Assembly (NCBI RefSeq): GCF_901687125.1
Contig: NZ_CABFJY010000005.1
Span: forward strand, 1 to 64,000
Reading direction: 5' to 3'
Origin: Actinobacillus vicugnae
GTDB taxonomy: Bacteria; Pseudomonadota; Gammaproteobacteria; Enterobacterales; Pasteurellaceae
DNA length: 64,000 bases
A model generated the notes under the pieces. It was not told the DNA's origin. It worked only from the letters and a program-made list of their open reading frames with translations, and ran no database searches. Of the stretch, positions 19,350 through 28,805 are shown piece after piece (the first letter of the stretch is position 1; each line of letters opens with the position of its first letter). A program made the position numbers and the translations under genes.

Positions 19350-21020
19350 ATGAAAAGCGATGTAGAAATTGCACAAGCTGCCACAATGCAGCCTATTAAT
19401 AAAATTGCCGAAAAATTAGGGTTAAATGCCGATCAAATTGAACAATACGGCAAATATAAAGCAAAAATTAACCCTAGTGATGCGTTTAAACTCCCTGCCA
19501 AAAACGGTAAATTGATTTTAGTTACCGCAATTAATCCAACCCCAGCTGGTGAAGGTAAAACTACCGTGACTATTGGTTTAACTGATGCGCTAAATCACAT
19601 TGGTAAAAATGCCGTGGTTGCAGCTCGAGAGCCATCATTAGGTCCTGTATTCGGCGTAAAAGGTGGAGCTGCTGGCGGCGGCTATGCTCAAGTATTACCC
19701 ATGGAAGATATTAACCTGCACTTTACAGGCGATTTTCATGCGATTACCAGTGCAAATAACTTATTGGCTGCACTTTTAGATAACCATATTTATCAAGGTA
19801 ATGCGCTAAATATTGATACCAAACGGGTATTATGGCGCCGTGTGATTGATATGAACGACCGTCAGTTGCGTAACATCTTAGGTGGCTTAGGCAACCCAAC
19901 AGATGGCGTGATCCGCCCAGACGGTTTTGATATTACCGTAGCTTCTGAAGTGATGGCAATTTTCTGCTTAGCAAAAGATTTGACTGATCTAAAAACTCGT
20001 TTAGGTAATATTTTAGTCGCTTATACCACCGATAAACAGCCTGTTTATGCGAAAGATTTAAACGCTCACGGTGCAATGGCGGCACTTCTTAAAGATGCGA
20101 TTAAACCAAATCTCGTGCAAACCATTGAAGGAAGCCCTGCCTTTATTCACGGTGGGCCTTTTGCCAATATTGCTCATGGTTGTAACTCAGTCACAGCAAC
20201 ACGTCTTGCGTTACATTTGGGTGATTATGCGATAACCGAAGCAGGCTTTGGTGCTGATTTAGGTGCAGAAAAATTCTGTGATATTAAGTGCCGTCTTGCT
20301 GAATTAAAACCTGATGTGGCAGTGGTTGTAGCAACTGTAAAAGCACTGAAATATAACGGTGGCGTTGAAAAAGCGAATTTAGCTGAAGAAAATTTAGTTG
20401 CATTACAACAAGGTTTACCAAATCTACTTAAACATATTAGCAATCTAAAACATGTGTTTGGCTTACCTGTGGTGGTTGCACTCAACCGTTTTGTGTCTGA
20501 TACTGATGCAGAATTAGCATTAATTCAGACCGCTTGTGCCGAACAAGGTGTAGAGGTATCACTGACTGAAGTTTGGGGCAAAGGCGGAGCAGGAGGCATA
20601 GATTTAGCGCAAAAAGTGTTGAAAGCCATTGATGAGCAGCCAAATCAATTTAGCTTTGCTTATGACGTAAACGAGTGCGTTCAAGATAAAATTAAAACAA
20701 TTGCGCAAAAAATTTATGGTGCAGATAATGTAAATTTTAGTGCGGAAGCTTTAGCTGAAATTAAACACCTTGAAAAATTAGGCTTAGATAAATTACCTAT
20801 TTGTATGGCGAAAACTCAATATTCATTAAGTGATAATGCGAAATTACTTGGCTGCCCAACTGACTTTAATATAACAGTGCGTAGTATTAGTGTTTCTGCA
20901 GGAGCAGGCTTTATTGTGGCAATTTGTGGTAGCATTATGCGTATGCCAGGCTTACCAAAAGTGCCCGCTGCTAACCGCATTGATGTCGATGAAAACGGAT
21001 GTATCAGCGGGCTATTTTAA
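19350..21020 (+). CDS. fhs: Formate--tetrahydrofolate ligase
   Basis: ATP-dependent synthesis of 10-formyl-tetrahydrofolate from formate, feeding purine and fMet formation. The 556 residues have the nucleotide-binding loop [10 protein letters not shown] at 63-72, [21 protein letters not shown] next to it, and the C-terminal [19 protein letters not shown]. Length is standard. The enzyme is typical of anaerobes and Gram-positives and absent from E. coli, but occurs in Pasteurellaceae. With formate released by pyruvate formate-lyase during fermentation it would save glycine/serine carbon. It lies alone behind a PurR-type box and ends at a strong terminator. Confidence 0.97.
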   Translation: MKSDVEIAQAATMQPINKIAEKLGLNADQIEQYGKYKAKINPSDAFKLPAKNGKLILVTAINPTPAGEGKTTVTIGLTDALNHIGKNAVVAAREPSLGPVFGVKGGAAGGGYAQVLPMEDINLHFTGDFHAITSANNLLAALLDNHIYQGNALNIDTKRVLWRRVIDMNDRQLRNILGGLGNPTDGVIRPDGFDITVASEVMAIFCLAKDLTDLKTRLGNILVAYTTDKQPVYAKDLNAHGAMAALLKDAIKPNLVQTIEGSPAFIHGGPFANIAHGCNSVTATRLALHLGDYAITEAGFGADLGAEKFCDIKCRLAELKPDVAVVVATVKALKYNGGVEKANLAEENLVALQQGLPNLLKHISNLKHVFGLPVVVALNRFVSDTDAELALIQTACAEQGVEVSLTEVWGKGGAGGIDLAQKVLKAIDEQPNQFSFAYDVNECVQDKIKTIAQKIYGADNVNFSAEALAEIKHLEKLGLDKLPICMAKTQYSLSDNAKLLGCPTDFNITVRSISVSAGAGFIVAICGSIMRMPGLPKVPAANRIDVDENGCISGLF

Positions 21021-21033
21021 AGTGTTATAAATA

Positions 21034-21066
21034 AAATCCCCTAAATACCTATCATTTAGGGGATTT
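21034..21066. terminator. Bidirectional terminator between fhs and ybjQ
   Basis: AAATCCCCTAAAT and ATTTAGGGGATTT form a perfect 13-base stem with a seven-base loop, followed by TTTTATA on the plus strand and by A/T-rich sequence on the other. It separates the converging fhs and ybjQ genes. Confidence 0.9.
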
Positions 21067-21076
21067 TTTATAATAC

Positions 21077-21397
21077 TTAGCGAATTACTACGGCAGTCCC
21101 CGTGGCAACTACAATAAACATCCCTTTATTGCCCCCCATTGACTGATATTCCATCGAAACTCCCACAACTGCATTTGCCCCAACTTTTTTCGCTTCTTTT
21201 TCAAGCTCATTTAACGCTTCTCTGCGTGCACTGTTAAGTTTACTTTCATAAGCACCTGAACGTCCGCCAATAATATCGGTGATACCTGCAAAAAAATCAC
21301 GCACAAAATTTGCTCCTGATACTACTTCGCCAAAGACTAAGCCTTTGTATTCAGTAATAGTGCGATTTTCAATGGTTGGTGTGGTGGTAATAATCAT
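21077..21397 (-). CDS. ybjQ: YbjQ-family protein (UPF0145)
   Basis: 106-residue member of the heavy-metal-binding-like YbjQ family: [27 protein letters not shown] and [12 protein letters not shown] are family signatures. The protein forms small pentamer-like assemblies in solved relatives, and its function is unknown. It is the last of a minus-strand group, eight bases after rdgB, and could be cotranscribed with it. Confidence 0.92.
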   Translation of the reverse strand: MIITTTPTIENRTITEYKGLVFGEVVSGANFVRDFFAGITDIIGGRSGAYESKLNSARREALNELEKEAKKVGANAVVGVSMEYQSMGGNKGMFIVVATGTAVVIR

Positions 21398-21404
21398 AGC
21401 TGTC

Positions 21405-21995
21405 CTATAATAACTGTTTTAATACATTAAGTGCGATAGCACGGTGTGAGATCTGTTTTTTCTCTGCGGTATCTAACTCCGCAAAGCTGCAATTTTTCGG
21501 TGGATAGAAGAATAATGAATCATAACCGAAGCCATTTTCGCCACGTTCTTCTTCAAGAATTTCCCCAAAACATTCGCCTAATGCAATTTTAGGTGTCGGG
21601 TCGGTTTCATGTTGTAAGAACACAATACAACTCACAAATTTTGCTTGGCGTTGATTTTGTGGAACGTCTTTCATCTCTGCTAATAATTTTAGACGATTTG
21701 CTACATCATCACCCTCCACACCTGCATAGCGTGCAGAATAAAGCCCAGGTGCACCATTTAACGCTTCTACCGATAAACCTGAATCATCCGCAATCGCTGG
21801 CAGCCCTGTCATTTTCGAAGCATAGCGCGCTTTTAACAAGGCGTTTTCCACAAAAGTTAGCCCTGTTTCTTCTGGTGATTGAATGCCAAATTCACTTTGG
21901 GCAACTACATCAAAGCCGAATTCAGCTAGCACATCCGCCATTTCTTTCACTTTGCCTTGATTGCCCGTTGCTAATACTACTTTTGTTCGTTCCAT
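21405..21995 (-). CDS. rdgB: dITP/XTP pyrophosphatase
   Basis: Removes dITP, dXTP and ITP from the nucleotide pool, so avoiding deaminated bases in DNA. The 196 residues show the family's N-terminal [12 protein letters not shown], the substrate loop [23 protein letters not shown] and the C-terminal [10 protein letters not shown] plus [11 protein letters not shown]. All catalytic landmarks are present and the length is standard. It is followed closely by ybjQ and preceded by an acetyltransferase gene. Confidence 0.97.
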   Translation of the reverse strand: MERTKVVLATGNQGKVKEMADVLAEFGFDVVAQSEFGIQSPEETGLTFVENALLKARYASKMTGLPAIADDSGLSVEALNGAPGLYSARYAGVEGDDVANRLKLLAEMKDVPQNQRQAKFVSCIVFLQHETDPTPKIALGECFGEILEEERGENGFGYDSLFFYPPKNCSFAELDTAEKKQISHRAIALNVLKQLL

Positions 21996-22034
21996 GTTTG
22001 TTCCTTTTGCAAAATTTTAAGTAAAAACGACCGC

Positions 22035-22553
22035 TTATTCGATACCTTTTTGATAAGCTAACATTAATAGCGTACGCCATTTATCTTGCCCATTTTCATC
22101 TTTCCCCATATTGGCAATATGCGGAAATCTACCCCATTGTTCAAAGCCGTGTTTGCGCATCAGATTTTGGCTTACTTGATTAAGCTCAAACACATACGCC
22201 ATCAGCGTATGAATATTATGATTTAGCATTTCTGCTTGCATAAATTCAATGATTTTTGAGCCATAACCTTTGCCCTTTGCTCTCGCATCTAAATAAATAC
22301 TAATTTCAGAGGTATGCACAAAAGCTGGGCGTTCATAAAATGGTGAAAAACTAAACCAGCCTGCGATTCCTGTCTCGTCTTCCACTGTCCAAATAGGGTA
22401 TTGTTCACTCGCTAAATGAAAATCAAACCAAGCACGACGGTTAGTTGGAGTTGCAAATTCTAAATCTGCAGTAATCTGATGTGTAGGAATTGCTTGGTTG
22501 TAAATCGTTAAAATTGTTTCGAAATCCGCTTCAATCGATTTTCGAATCTGCAT
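22035..22553 (-). CDS. GNAT-family N-acetyltransferase
   Basis: 172 residues with the acetyl-CoA-binding pattern of GNAT enzymes: ARAKGKGYGSKIIEFMQ (R/QxxGxG/A loop) around 92-108 and the C-terminal NQVSQNLMRKHGFEQWGRFPHI. The N-terminal MQIRKSIEADFETILTIYNQAI is typical of the phosphinothricin/methionine-sulfone acetyltransferase (YncA/MnaT-like) group. Substrate is not known; amino-acid analogues are the likeliest. It sits between narQ and rdgB, 39 bases upstream of the latter. Confidence 0.85.
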   Translation of the reverse strand: MQIRKSIEADFETILTIYNQAIPTHQITADLEFATPTNRRAWFDFHLASEQYPIWTVEDETGIAGWFSFSPFYERPAFVHTSEISIYLDARAKGKGYGSKIIEFMQAEMLNHNIHTLMAYVFELNQVSQNLMRKHGFEQWGRFPHIANMGKDENGQDKWRTLLMLAYQKGIE

Positions 22554-22575
22554 TTTTTTACCTTCCTTTTAAAAT

Positions 22576-24291
22576 CTATGCGGTAATCATATTAGGTAAA
22601 ATCACCATGACTTCTACCCCTTTTCCAGGGCGGTTTTTAATACTGAACTCGCCTTTTAATTCAGCAGTTCTCTCCTTCATAATGGTCAGCCCGTAATGTC
22701 CTTCTGGCTCAATATCGCTAGCGATACCTTTGCCGTTATCGCGAATAATTAAACAGTGTTCGCCGTCTGAATTAGTTTCGGCGATTACATCAATTTCTGT
22801 TGCACCAGAGTGTTTAATTGCATTAATCACTGCTTCTCGCACAATTTGTAACGCATGAACTTGTTGTTGCGCACTAAAAATCTGCGAAGGCAATTTACAA
22901 TTCAAACGAATTTGTGCTGAGGTACGAACTCGCAATGAATCTAACACTCGTTCTAGTGCATGAGTAAGATTCGCTTCTTCAATCGTTAAACGGAATGTTG
23001 AAAGTAGTTCTCGCAACTGGCTATATGCCTCATTTAGTGCTTTTTCAAAATCATTTAAAATCGCTTTCTGTTTATCCCAATCCTGTTTGGTTTCCCCATT
23101 GCGCTTTAATAAACTCACTTGAATTTTGAAAAAGGTTAGCGATTGTGCCAATGAATCATGTAATTCGCGCGCAATAATCGAACGCTCTTCCATTAACACT
23201 AGTTGTTGTTGCTGTTTTTGCACTTGAACAACATAAAGGCTACGTCCAATCATTTCTGATACGTTTTGGATCAAGCGTTCATCTGGACATAATAGCGATG
23301 GCTTCCAACGTAATAAGGCGATTTTTTCATTTTCAATCGCAATTTCGTTATAACGCCAATCTTGCGTTGGCGCATTATCAATCGTGACATTCCAATAATC
23401 TGCACCATAAACTTGAATCTCGATGCCTCGTAGTTGCTCATTATCTAGTACAGTTTGCAACACTTGGAATAACACATTCTGATTAACAGGTTTTGCCGTT
23501 AGCATTTGTGAGCATTGGAATAGCACTAATAACGAACGATTTACCGAAATTAAACGACGTGTTTTATCTTCCACTTTCTCTTCTAATGAAGCATACAACT
23601 TGGCTAAATCGCTTGCCATTTGGGTAAAGGCAGAAGAAAGGAGACCTAATTCATTTGGCTCATTTACTGCAAGCTGAATATGGTCAAAATCTTCATTCTT
23701 AACTTGTTGGCTGGCAGTGACTAGTTGATCTAGCGGTGTAATAATCCGTTTACGAGTGTACCACACGCCAAAATAAGCTAAAGCAATAATCAGCAACATC
23801 GACACAGCAATAACACCAATCGCGACTTTTAATTTCAGCTCAACAAATTCCTGTAGTTGCCAAACAAAATTATTGACCTGATTCGCATAACCTTCAATTT
23901 GAGCTTCGTAGGAATCTCTATCTCGCTTGATAATAAAAGATTCCATTTCGTGCCAACTTTCTTGCAGTTTTGCGTAAGCTTCGGTTACCTCTGTTGGCAA
24001 TAAACATTTATGCGTCAGCGAATCTTGGATTTCAGGTGAATTTAAACTTTGGCGATATTCATCCAAACGAGTGGCAATTGATTGCGGATGATGTTCCATT
24101 TCATAGAGAAAACGATAGCTCTGCATCCGCAACGAACCAGAAACGTTAATTAGCCCCGCATCCGATTTATTACTCCACATAATGCCTAATGAAATACCAC
24201 TAATTAAAGAAGTAAATGCAATCATGACCAGAAAATAAAATCCAATGCGACGAGCTATTGAGTATTTAGGGTGATGAACCAGTTTATTCAT
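22576..24291 (-). CDS. narQ: Nitrate/nitrite sensor histidine kinase NarQ
   Basis: Inner-membrane sensor kinase that phosphorylates NarP/NarL in response to nitrate and nitrite. TM1 (about 14-36) is followed by the P-box-like ligand site INVSGSLRMQSYR; TM2 is near 155-175, then HAMP, a central cysteine-bearing region and the HisKA_3-type motif EERSIIARELHDSLAQ with H378, and ATPase motifs near INAIKHSG and DNGKGI. The 571-residue length is like H. influenzae NarQ. Its ATG overlaps the stop of the HAD gene by one base (TAATG), suggesting coupling. No response regulator is adjacent, which is normal for narQ. Confidence 0.94.
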   Translation of the reverse strand: MNKLVHHPKYSIARRIGFYFLVMIAFTSLISGISLGIMWSNKSDAGLINVSGSLRMQSYRFLYEMEHHPQSIATRLDEYRQSLNSPEIQDSLTHKCLLPTEVTEAYAKLQESWHEMESFIIKRDRDSYEAQIEGYANQVNNFVWQLQEFVELKLKVAIGVIAVSMLLIIALAYFGVWYTRKRIITPLDQLVTASQQVKNEDFDHIQLAVNEPNELGLLSSAFTQMASDLAKLYASLEEKVEDKTRRLISVNRSLLVLFQCSQMLTAKPVNQNVLFQVLQTVLDNEQLRGIEIQVYGADYWNVTIDNAPTQDWRYNEIAIENEKIALLRWKPSLLCPDERLIQNVSEMIGRSLYVVQVQKQQQQLVLMEERSIIARELHDSLAQSLTFFKIQVSLLKRNGETKQDWDKQKAILNDFEKALNEAYSQLRELLSTFRLTIEEANLTHALERVLDSLRVRTSAQIRLNCKLPSQIFSAQQQVHALQIVREAVINAIKHSGATEIDVIAETNSDGEHCLIIRDNGKGIASDIEPEGHYGLTIMKERTAELKGEFSIKNRPGKGVEVMVILPNMITA

Positions 24292-25109
24292 TATAAATCA
24301 AGTAGTTCAGTTAAAGCTTTCGCAATACTATCTTCGCTATTTGAACCGATTGTTTGTACTGCACTTTGTTGTACTTCTTTTTCGGAACCGCCCATTGCAA
24401 TGCCTAACCCAACCAATTTTAACATCGAAATATCATTAAAATTATCCCCAAAAGCGAGCACATTTTGTGGATCAATCCCTTCCATTTTTAGTAATTCTGC
24501 TAGCATTGCTCCTTTACTGTTGCCGACACTCGTAATATCAACTCGATCAACCCAAGACCATTCTGCGCTAAATTGATCAAGCGGTAATTTTTTCACAAAG
24601 TTTTGCATTTTTTCTAAATCAGGATCGCTGATTAACACTTTCCAAACGGTGGTGCCTTTATCAATTTCTTGTTGGAATTTCTCTACTTGATGGACATTAG
24701 GACGGACAGATTCTGGGCAAGACTGAACCCATTTTTGGAATTTAGTGAAATGCGGGTTAAGTTGTTCGTAAGTCATTGCATCACGAAAATACACTGCGGT
24801 ATGAATACCTAACGCTTGTGCCTGATTAATTAACCCTGAGGCTTGTTCTGCAGTTAATGGCTTGCCAGCTAGCACTTTATCATTGTGGAAATCGTATAAA
24901 TAAGTGCCATTACAACACACGACTGGCGTATCTAATGCTATTTCCGCATAGTAAGGACGCACTGCTGTATGATGGCGACCTGTGACGAAGAAAACTTTTA
25001 TACCTTTCTCTCGTGCCTTTTGAATTGCTTGCTTACTCGATTCTAAAATCGTAGCATTCGGTGAAAGTAAAGTCCCATCTAAATCAAAAGCAACGGCTTG
25101 ATAACGCAT
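24291..25109 (-). CDS. Cof-type HAD phosphatase
   Basis: Sugar- or nucleotide-phosphate phosphatase of the haloacid dehalogenase superfamily, type IIB. Motif I is FDLDGTLL with nucleophile D9 and acid D11. A cap domain follows, and motif IV is GDNFNDISMLKLVGLGIAMG. The start at 25109 gives 272 residues and is preceded by GAGGAGA; an upstream start at 25157 would lie in the terminator region. It resembles YidA/YbhA, which have broad substrate ranges. Cotranscribed with narQ, by overlap. Confidence 0.92.
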   Translation of the reverse strand: MRYQAVAFDLDGTLLSPNATILESSKQAIQKAREKGIKVFFVTGRHHTAVRPYYAEIALDTPVVCCNGTYLYDFHNDKVLAGKPLTAEQASGLINQAQALGIHTAVYFRDAMTYEQLNPHFTKFQKWVQSCPESVRPNVHQVEKFQQEIDKGTTVWKVLISDPDLEKMQNFVKKLPLDQFSAEWSWVDRVDITSVGNSKGAMLAELLKMEGIDPQNVLAFGDNFNDISMLKLVGLGIAMGGSEKEVQQSAVQTIGSNSEDSIAKALTELLDL

Positions 25110-25141
25110 AAAATTCTCCTCTATACGGGGTTGTAATAAAA

Positions 25142-25170
25142 AAATAAGAGCAATCAATTTGATTGCCCTT
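25142..25170 (-). terminator. Terminator of the OmpA-like lipoprotein gene
   Basis: GCAATCA and TGATTGC (25150-25166) form a seven-base stem around three bases, extended by GG/CT pairs, and followed on the minus strand by CTTATTTTTTTATT. It lies about 35 bases after the lipoprotein stop, just before the HAD gene. Confidence 0.75.
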
Positions 25171-25203
25171 ATATTTTACTCTATGTTTTTACCAAACAGT
25201 AAA

Positions 25204-26052
25204 TTATTTATTACCGTTATATTGTGGTGTTTGATAAAGTGGAGTTGGACCGTTAGGACCTGCAACATTACCACCTTCGTTTTGTTTTAACACGCCACCA
25301 TTTGCAGAAATTTCTACACGACGGTTAGGACGTAAACAGTCACGTAATGCTTGACCTGATTCGCCATCACACGCTTTAACTTGGTTTGCTTTACCGTAAC
25401 CAACTGCATTAATTTGAGCAGTCACACCTTGTTGTACTAAACGTGCTTTAACCATATTTGCGCGACGGTTAGATAAATCTAAGTTATATTTTTCTGAACC
25501 TAAGCGGTCTGTATAACCTGCAACCTTAACTTGTTGTGCACCAGATGATTTTAATTGTGCAGCAACATTATCAACTACTTCTTTACCTTTTGCAGTTAAT
25601 GTATCTTTATCGAAATCAAATAAGAAATCACCGCTTAAATTAAATGATGAGTTGCCGTTACAGCCATTTGGATACCAGAAGAAGCTTTGTGCATTCATAT
25701 TTTTGTCGAATAAAATTTTGTATTGACAAATTTTGTGAACGCCATTTTCACGGTAGTTGAATGCGTAATCCCATTCACGAACGCCGTATAAACCTTCTTC
25801 AAAATGTGGACGACCGATTAGGTTATATAATTGGTCTTTGTTCATGCCACGTTCGATTTGACGAACATTTTCCCAGTTTGGCCATGAACCGAATTGCGAA
25901 CCATCATGGTTGAATTCTGATTCTGAGATTTTTGGGAATACTGGATTTTCTGTTGTACCTTCATCAGTTACTTTGCTTAAGTTACCACAAGCGGCTACAG
26001 CTAATGCGATACCAGATAATAACAATCCGCGAAAAACAGTCGTATTTTTCAT
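25204..26052 (-). CDS. Outer-membrane lipoprotein with BamE/SmpA-like and OmpA C-terminal domains
   Basis: 282 residues. A lipoprotein signal peptide ends LAVAAC (Cys22). Residues about 60-125 (VRQIERGMNKDQLYNLIGRPHFEEGLYGVREWDYAFNYR) match the BamE/SmpA fold, which in other proteins anchors outer-membrane complexes. Residues about 140-260 form an OmpA-like peptidoglycan-binding domain (FDFDKDTLTAKGKEVVDNVA, GYTDRLGSEKYNLDLSNRRA). It should tether the outer membrane to the cell wall. The start at 26052 has AAGGAAC upstream; an ATG at 26088 lacks a site. The two-domain combination is seen in Pasteurellaceae surface proteins; exact role unknown. Not true BamE. Confidence 0.88.
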   Translation of the reverse strand: MKNTTVFRGLLLSGIALAVAACGNLSKVTDEGTTENPVFPKISESEFNHDGSQFGSWPNWENVRQIERGMNKDQLYNLIGRPHFEEGLYGVREWDYAFNYRENGVHKICQYKILFDKNMNAQSFFWYPNGCNGNSSFNLSGDFLFDFDKDTLTAKGKEVVDNVAAQLKSSGAQQVKVAGYTDRLGSEKYNLDLSNRRANMVKARLVQQGVTAQINAVGYGKANQVKACDGESGQALRDCLRPNRRVEISANGGVLKQNEGGNVAGPNGPTPLYQTPQYNGNK

Positions 26053-26178
26053 CGTTGCTTGTTCCTTGTTATAGATTAAAAACTTCATTCATATGCTCTA
26101 AATACCATCCTTCGGTATAAAGTCGAGTCAATTTTACAACACAATATTATTTTATTCTAGGGCTAACAGAAGAATAAA

Positions 26179-27894
26179 TTAAATAATTAATGTATCCACC
26201 CTTAATTGTAAATTTTTACTTCCTCTAAACTCATTTACATCAAGTTTGTAAACCAATCTTACTTGTTTAACTGATAAATCAGGAAAATAACGCAAATCGG
26301 CATTAAACCAAATTGCATCAAATAATCCACCATTAGGTTGTTCAACCATTAATTTTAAGTGTTTACCGCCCAGAATACGCTGTTGTAGCAATCGAAATTC
26401 CCCTTCAAACGTTGGTTCAGGGAAATTTTGTCCCCAAGGTCCTGCTTGTTGTAATAATTCTGCCATTTCAATATTTAATTCATTTGGCGCTAATTCTCCA
26501 TCGGTATAAATAATGCCTTGTAATTGTTCTGGTTCAATTATTTCATTAATTACTTCATCGAATATTTTTTGAAAACGTAAAAAATTATCTTGATGAATAG
26601 TTAAACCCGCTGCCATAGCGTGCCCACCAAATTTAATAATTAATTCAGGATATAAGGAATCTATCCTTTCTAATAAATCCCGCATATGTAATCCTGCAAT
26701 TGAACGAGCCGAACCTTTTAGATATTCACTGTCTTCGCTTTCTTGTGCAAATGCAATCACAGGGCGATGAAATTGATCTTTGATACGTGAAGCTAAAATC
26801 CCAATCACACCTTGATGCCAATCTGGCTGATACAACACAATACCGTGCGCTTGTTCGCTTTGCATTAAACTCGGCAAATTAGCACAAATTGCGAGCGCTT
26901 CAGTCTTCATTTCTTGTTCAAATTCTTTACGCGTTTGGTTAAGATTATCTAATTCAAAAGCCAGCTGACGCGCAATCTCCATGTTCTCTGCAATTAATAG
27001 CTCGACGCCTAAAGACATATTTTCTAATCGTCCTGCAGCATTTAAACGAGGCGCAATCGCAAAGCCCAGATCACTTGCTTGCAACGAGCTGATCTCACGT
27101 TTAGAAACTTCAGCTAGCGCCCGAATTCCTGCTCGGCAATGTCCAGACCGAATGCGATTCAACCCTTGATAAACTAAAATACGATTATTATGATCCAGTG
27201 GCACAACATCAGCGACCGTACCTAATGCGACTAAATCAAGCAACTCTGCAAGATTCGGTTCTTTATGATTGAAACAACCTAACTCTCGCATTTTGCTACG
27301 TAGCGCTAACATAACATAAAAAGCAACTCCAACGCCCGCTAACGATTTTGAAGGAAATGAGCAATCAGCCAAGTTTGGATTCACCATTGCATCTGCATTT
27401 GGTAAGCTTTCTGCGGGTAAATGATGATCGGTTACTAAAACTTTAATTCCCTGACTTTTCAACAAATCAATCCCTTCAAAAGAAGAAATCCCATTATCGA
27501 CTGTCATTACAAGATCTGTACCTTTTGCCAATACCATTTCTGCTACAGCTAAACTTAAACCGTAGCCTTGTGAAAAACGATCTGGGATCAAATAATCCAC
27601 ATTCTCAAAACCCAATTGGCGTAACGCTAAAATGGCTAGTGCGGTACTGGTTGCACCATCCGCATCAAAATCGCCCACGATAACAATGCGCGATTGTTGC
27701 TGATATGCTTCTACTAATAATTCCGTTGCTTGCTCAATATTTGCTAATTGATTTGGTCTGTGTAAAAACTGCAAGGTACGCTCTAATTCTTGTGGTGAAG
27801 CAACACCACGACTTTGATATAGTCGATTAAGTAAAGGATGCTCTGATAAAGTAATTGAAGTGAGTTTAGATCGTTGTTTAATTAGCTTTTGCAC
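26179..27894 (-). CDS. recJ: Single-stranded-DNA-specific exonuclease RecJ
   Basis: 5'-3' exonuclease of recombination, mismatch repair and base-excision repair. The DHH-family motifs are clear: VGDFDADGATSTA, TVDNGISS, VTDHHLP and later KFGGHAMAAGL, plus the closing YKLDVNEFRGSKNLQL. The GTG at 27894 (VQKLIKQR) is chosen because AAGAAGA lies six bases upstream, giving 571 residues (577 in E. coli); an ATG at 27936 extends into the intergenic palindrome side. It follows dsbC, as in E. coli xerD-dsbC-recJ. An uptake signal overlaps the upstream region. Confidence 0.95.
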   Translation of the reverse strand: MQKLIKQRSKLTSITLSEHPLLNRLYQSRGVASPQELERTLQFLHRPNQLANIEQATELLVEAYQQQSRIVIVGDFDADGATSTALAILALRQLGFENVDYLIPDRFSQGYGLSLAVAEMVLAKGTDLVMTVDNGISSFEGIDLLKSQGIKVLVTDHHLPAESLPNADAMVNPNLADCSFPSKSLAGVGVAFYVMLALRSKMRELGCFNHKEPNLAELLDLVALGTVADVVPLDHNNRILVYQGLNRIRSGHCRAGIRALAEVSKREISSLQASDLGFAIAPRLNAAGRLENMSLGVELLIAENMEIARQLAFELDNLNQTRKEFEQEMKTEALAICANLPSLMQSEQAHGIVLYQPDWHQGVIGILASRIKDQFHRPVIAFAQESEDSEYLKGSARSIAGLHMRDLLERIDSLYPELIIKFGGHAMAAGLTIHQDNFLRFQKIFDEVINEIIEPEQLQGIIYTDGELAPNELNIEMAELLQQAGPWGQNFPEPTFEGEFRLLQQRILGGKHLKLMVEQPNGGLFDAIWFNADLRYFPDLSVKQVRLVYKLDVNEFRGSKNLQLRVDTLII

Positions 27895-27995
27895 TGGATA
27901 TTCTTCTTTGGTTATAAATAAAACAAGCGGTGTCATTTTGCAAAAATTTTGAAATTATGTAGCCAATGCACAAAAGTGCGAATTTGTTTAAATGA

Positions 27996-28024
27996 TGTAG
28001 GGGCGAATTGCGTTCGCCCCTACA
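27996..28024. repeat. TGTAGGGGCGAA...TTCGCCCCTACA palindrome between dsbC and recJ
   Basis: A perfect inverted repeat with 12-base arms and a five-base loop (TTGCG), 29 bases in all. Followed on the plus strand by seven As, and so on the minus strand preceded by Ts. It is the cleanest member of the family also found at 1624-1673 and 3634-3697. It may end or attenuate the dsbC transcript before recJ. Confidence 0.65.
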
Positions 28025-28101
28025 AAAAAATGCCTGTGTAACTGCTACATAATACCGAAAAATTTTACAAAATCAGACCACTTGTATTCAATAGCTTAAT
28101 A

Positions 28102-28788
28102 CTACTCGTTTAACATTTTGAGCAATTCTTTTGGTTCTACATAGCCTGCAATTAATTGACCTGTGCTATCAACCATATTTGGCGTGCCTGTGACACCAAA
28201 TTTAATACCAAGCTCATAATGTTTTTTCACAATATTTGGTGTTTTCACTTCTTTTGGTAAAGAGCCGTTTTCTGCGTCATTTAACGCTTTCACGTTATCT
28301 GTTGATGTCCAGATAGCCTCCATTTGTTTTGCCGTTTGGGTATTCATACCGCCACGAGGGAAAGCAAGGAAGCGAATAGTGATACCTAAATCGTTATATT
28401 CTTTGATACGTTGAAACATTAAATGGCAATAGTGACAAGTGATATCCATAAACACTGTTACCACGTGTTTTTCATTTTTTGCAGGATAAATAATCATTTC
28501 TTTTTCTAACGCATTTAAATCTGCAAGTAATGATTTATTAGTAATATCAGTTGCTCGACCATTTTTTAGTTCAAACACTTTACCTTGAATCACAAAACGT
28601 CCGTTTTCACTAATTTGTACAACGCCTTCATTTGAGAGTGCTGTTCTAAAGCCTGGTAGGGCTGAATCGCGAATGGTTACATTGGTTGCACCCATATTTT
28701 CTAAAGTACGTTTAAGACTCGCATCATCAGCAATTACTACTGTACTTAGCACAGATAGCCCGAATAATACCATTACATTTTTCTTCAT
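28102..28788 (-). CDS. dsbC: Thiol:disulfide interchange protein DsbC
   Basis: Periplasmic disulphide isomerase. A signal peptide of about 20 residues (MKKNVMVLFGLSVLSTVVIA) precedes an N-terminal dimerisation domain, a linker helix near 85-100 and a thioredoxin domain with the active site CHYC (C118, C121). E. coli DsbC has CGYC, so the second residue differs. Conserved GVTGTPNMV supplies the cis-proline. 228 residues. It lies 18 bases after mepM and upstream of recJ. Confidence 0.94.
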   Translation of the reverse strand: MKKNVMVLFGLSVLSTVVIADDASLKRTLENMGATNVTIRDSALPGFRTALSNEGVVQISENGRFVIQGKVFELKNGRATDITNKSLLADLNALEKEMIIYPAKNEKHVVTVFMDITCHYCHLMFQRIKEYNDLGITIRFLAFPRGGMNTQTAKQMEAIWTSTDNVKALNDAENGSLPKEVKTPNIVKKHYELGIKFGVTGTPNMVDSTGQLIAGYVEPKELLKMLNE

Positions 28789-28805
28789 TATAAATTCCCT
28801 ACAAA

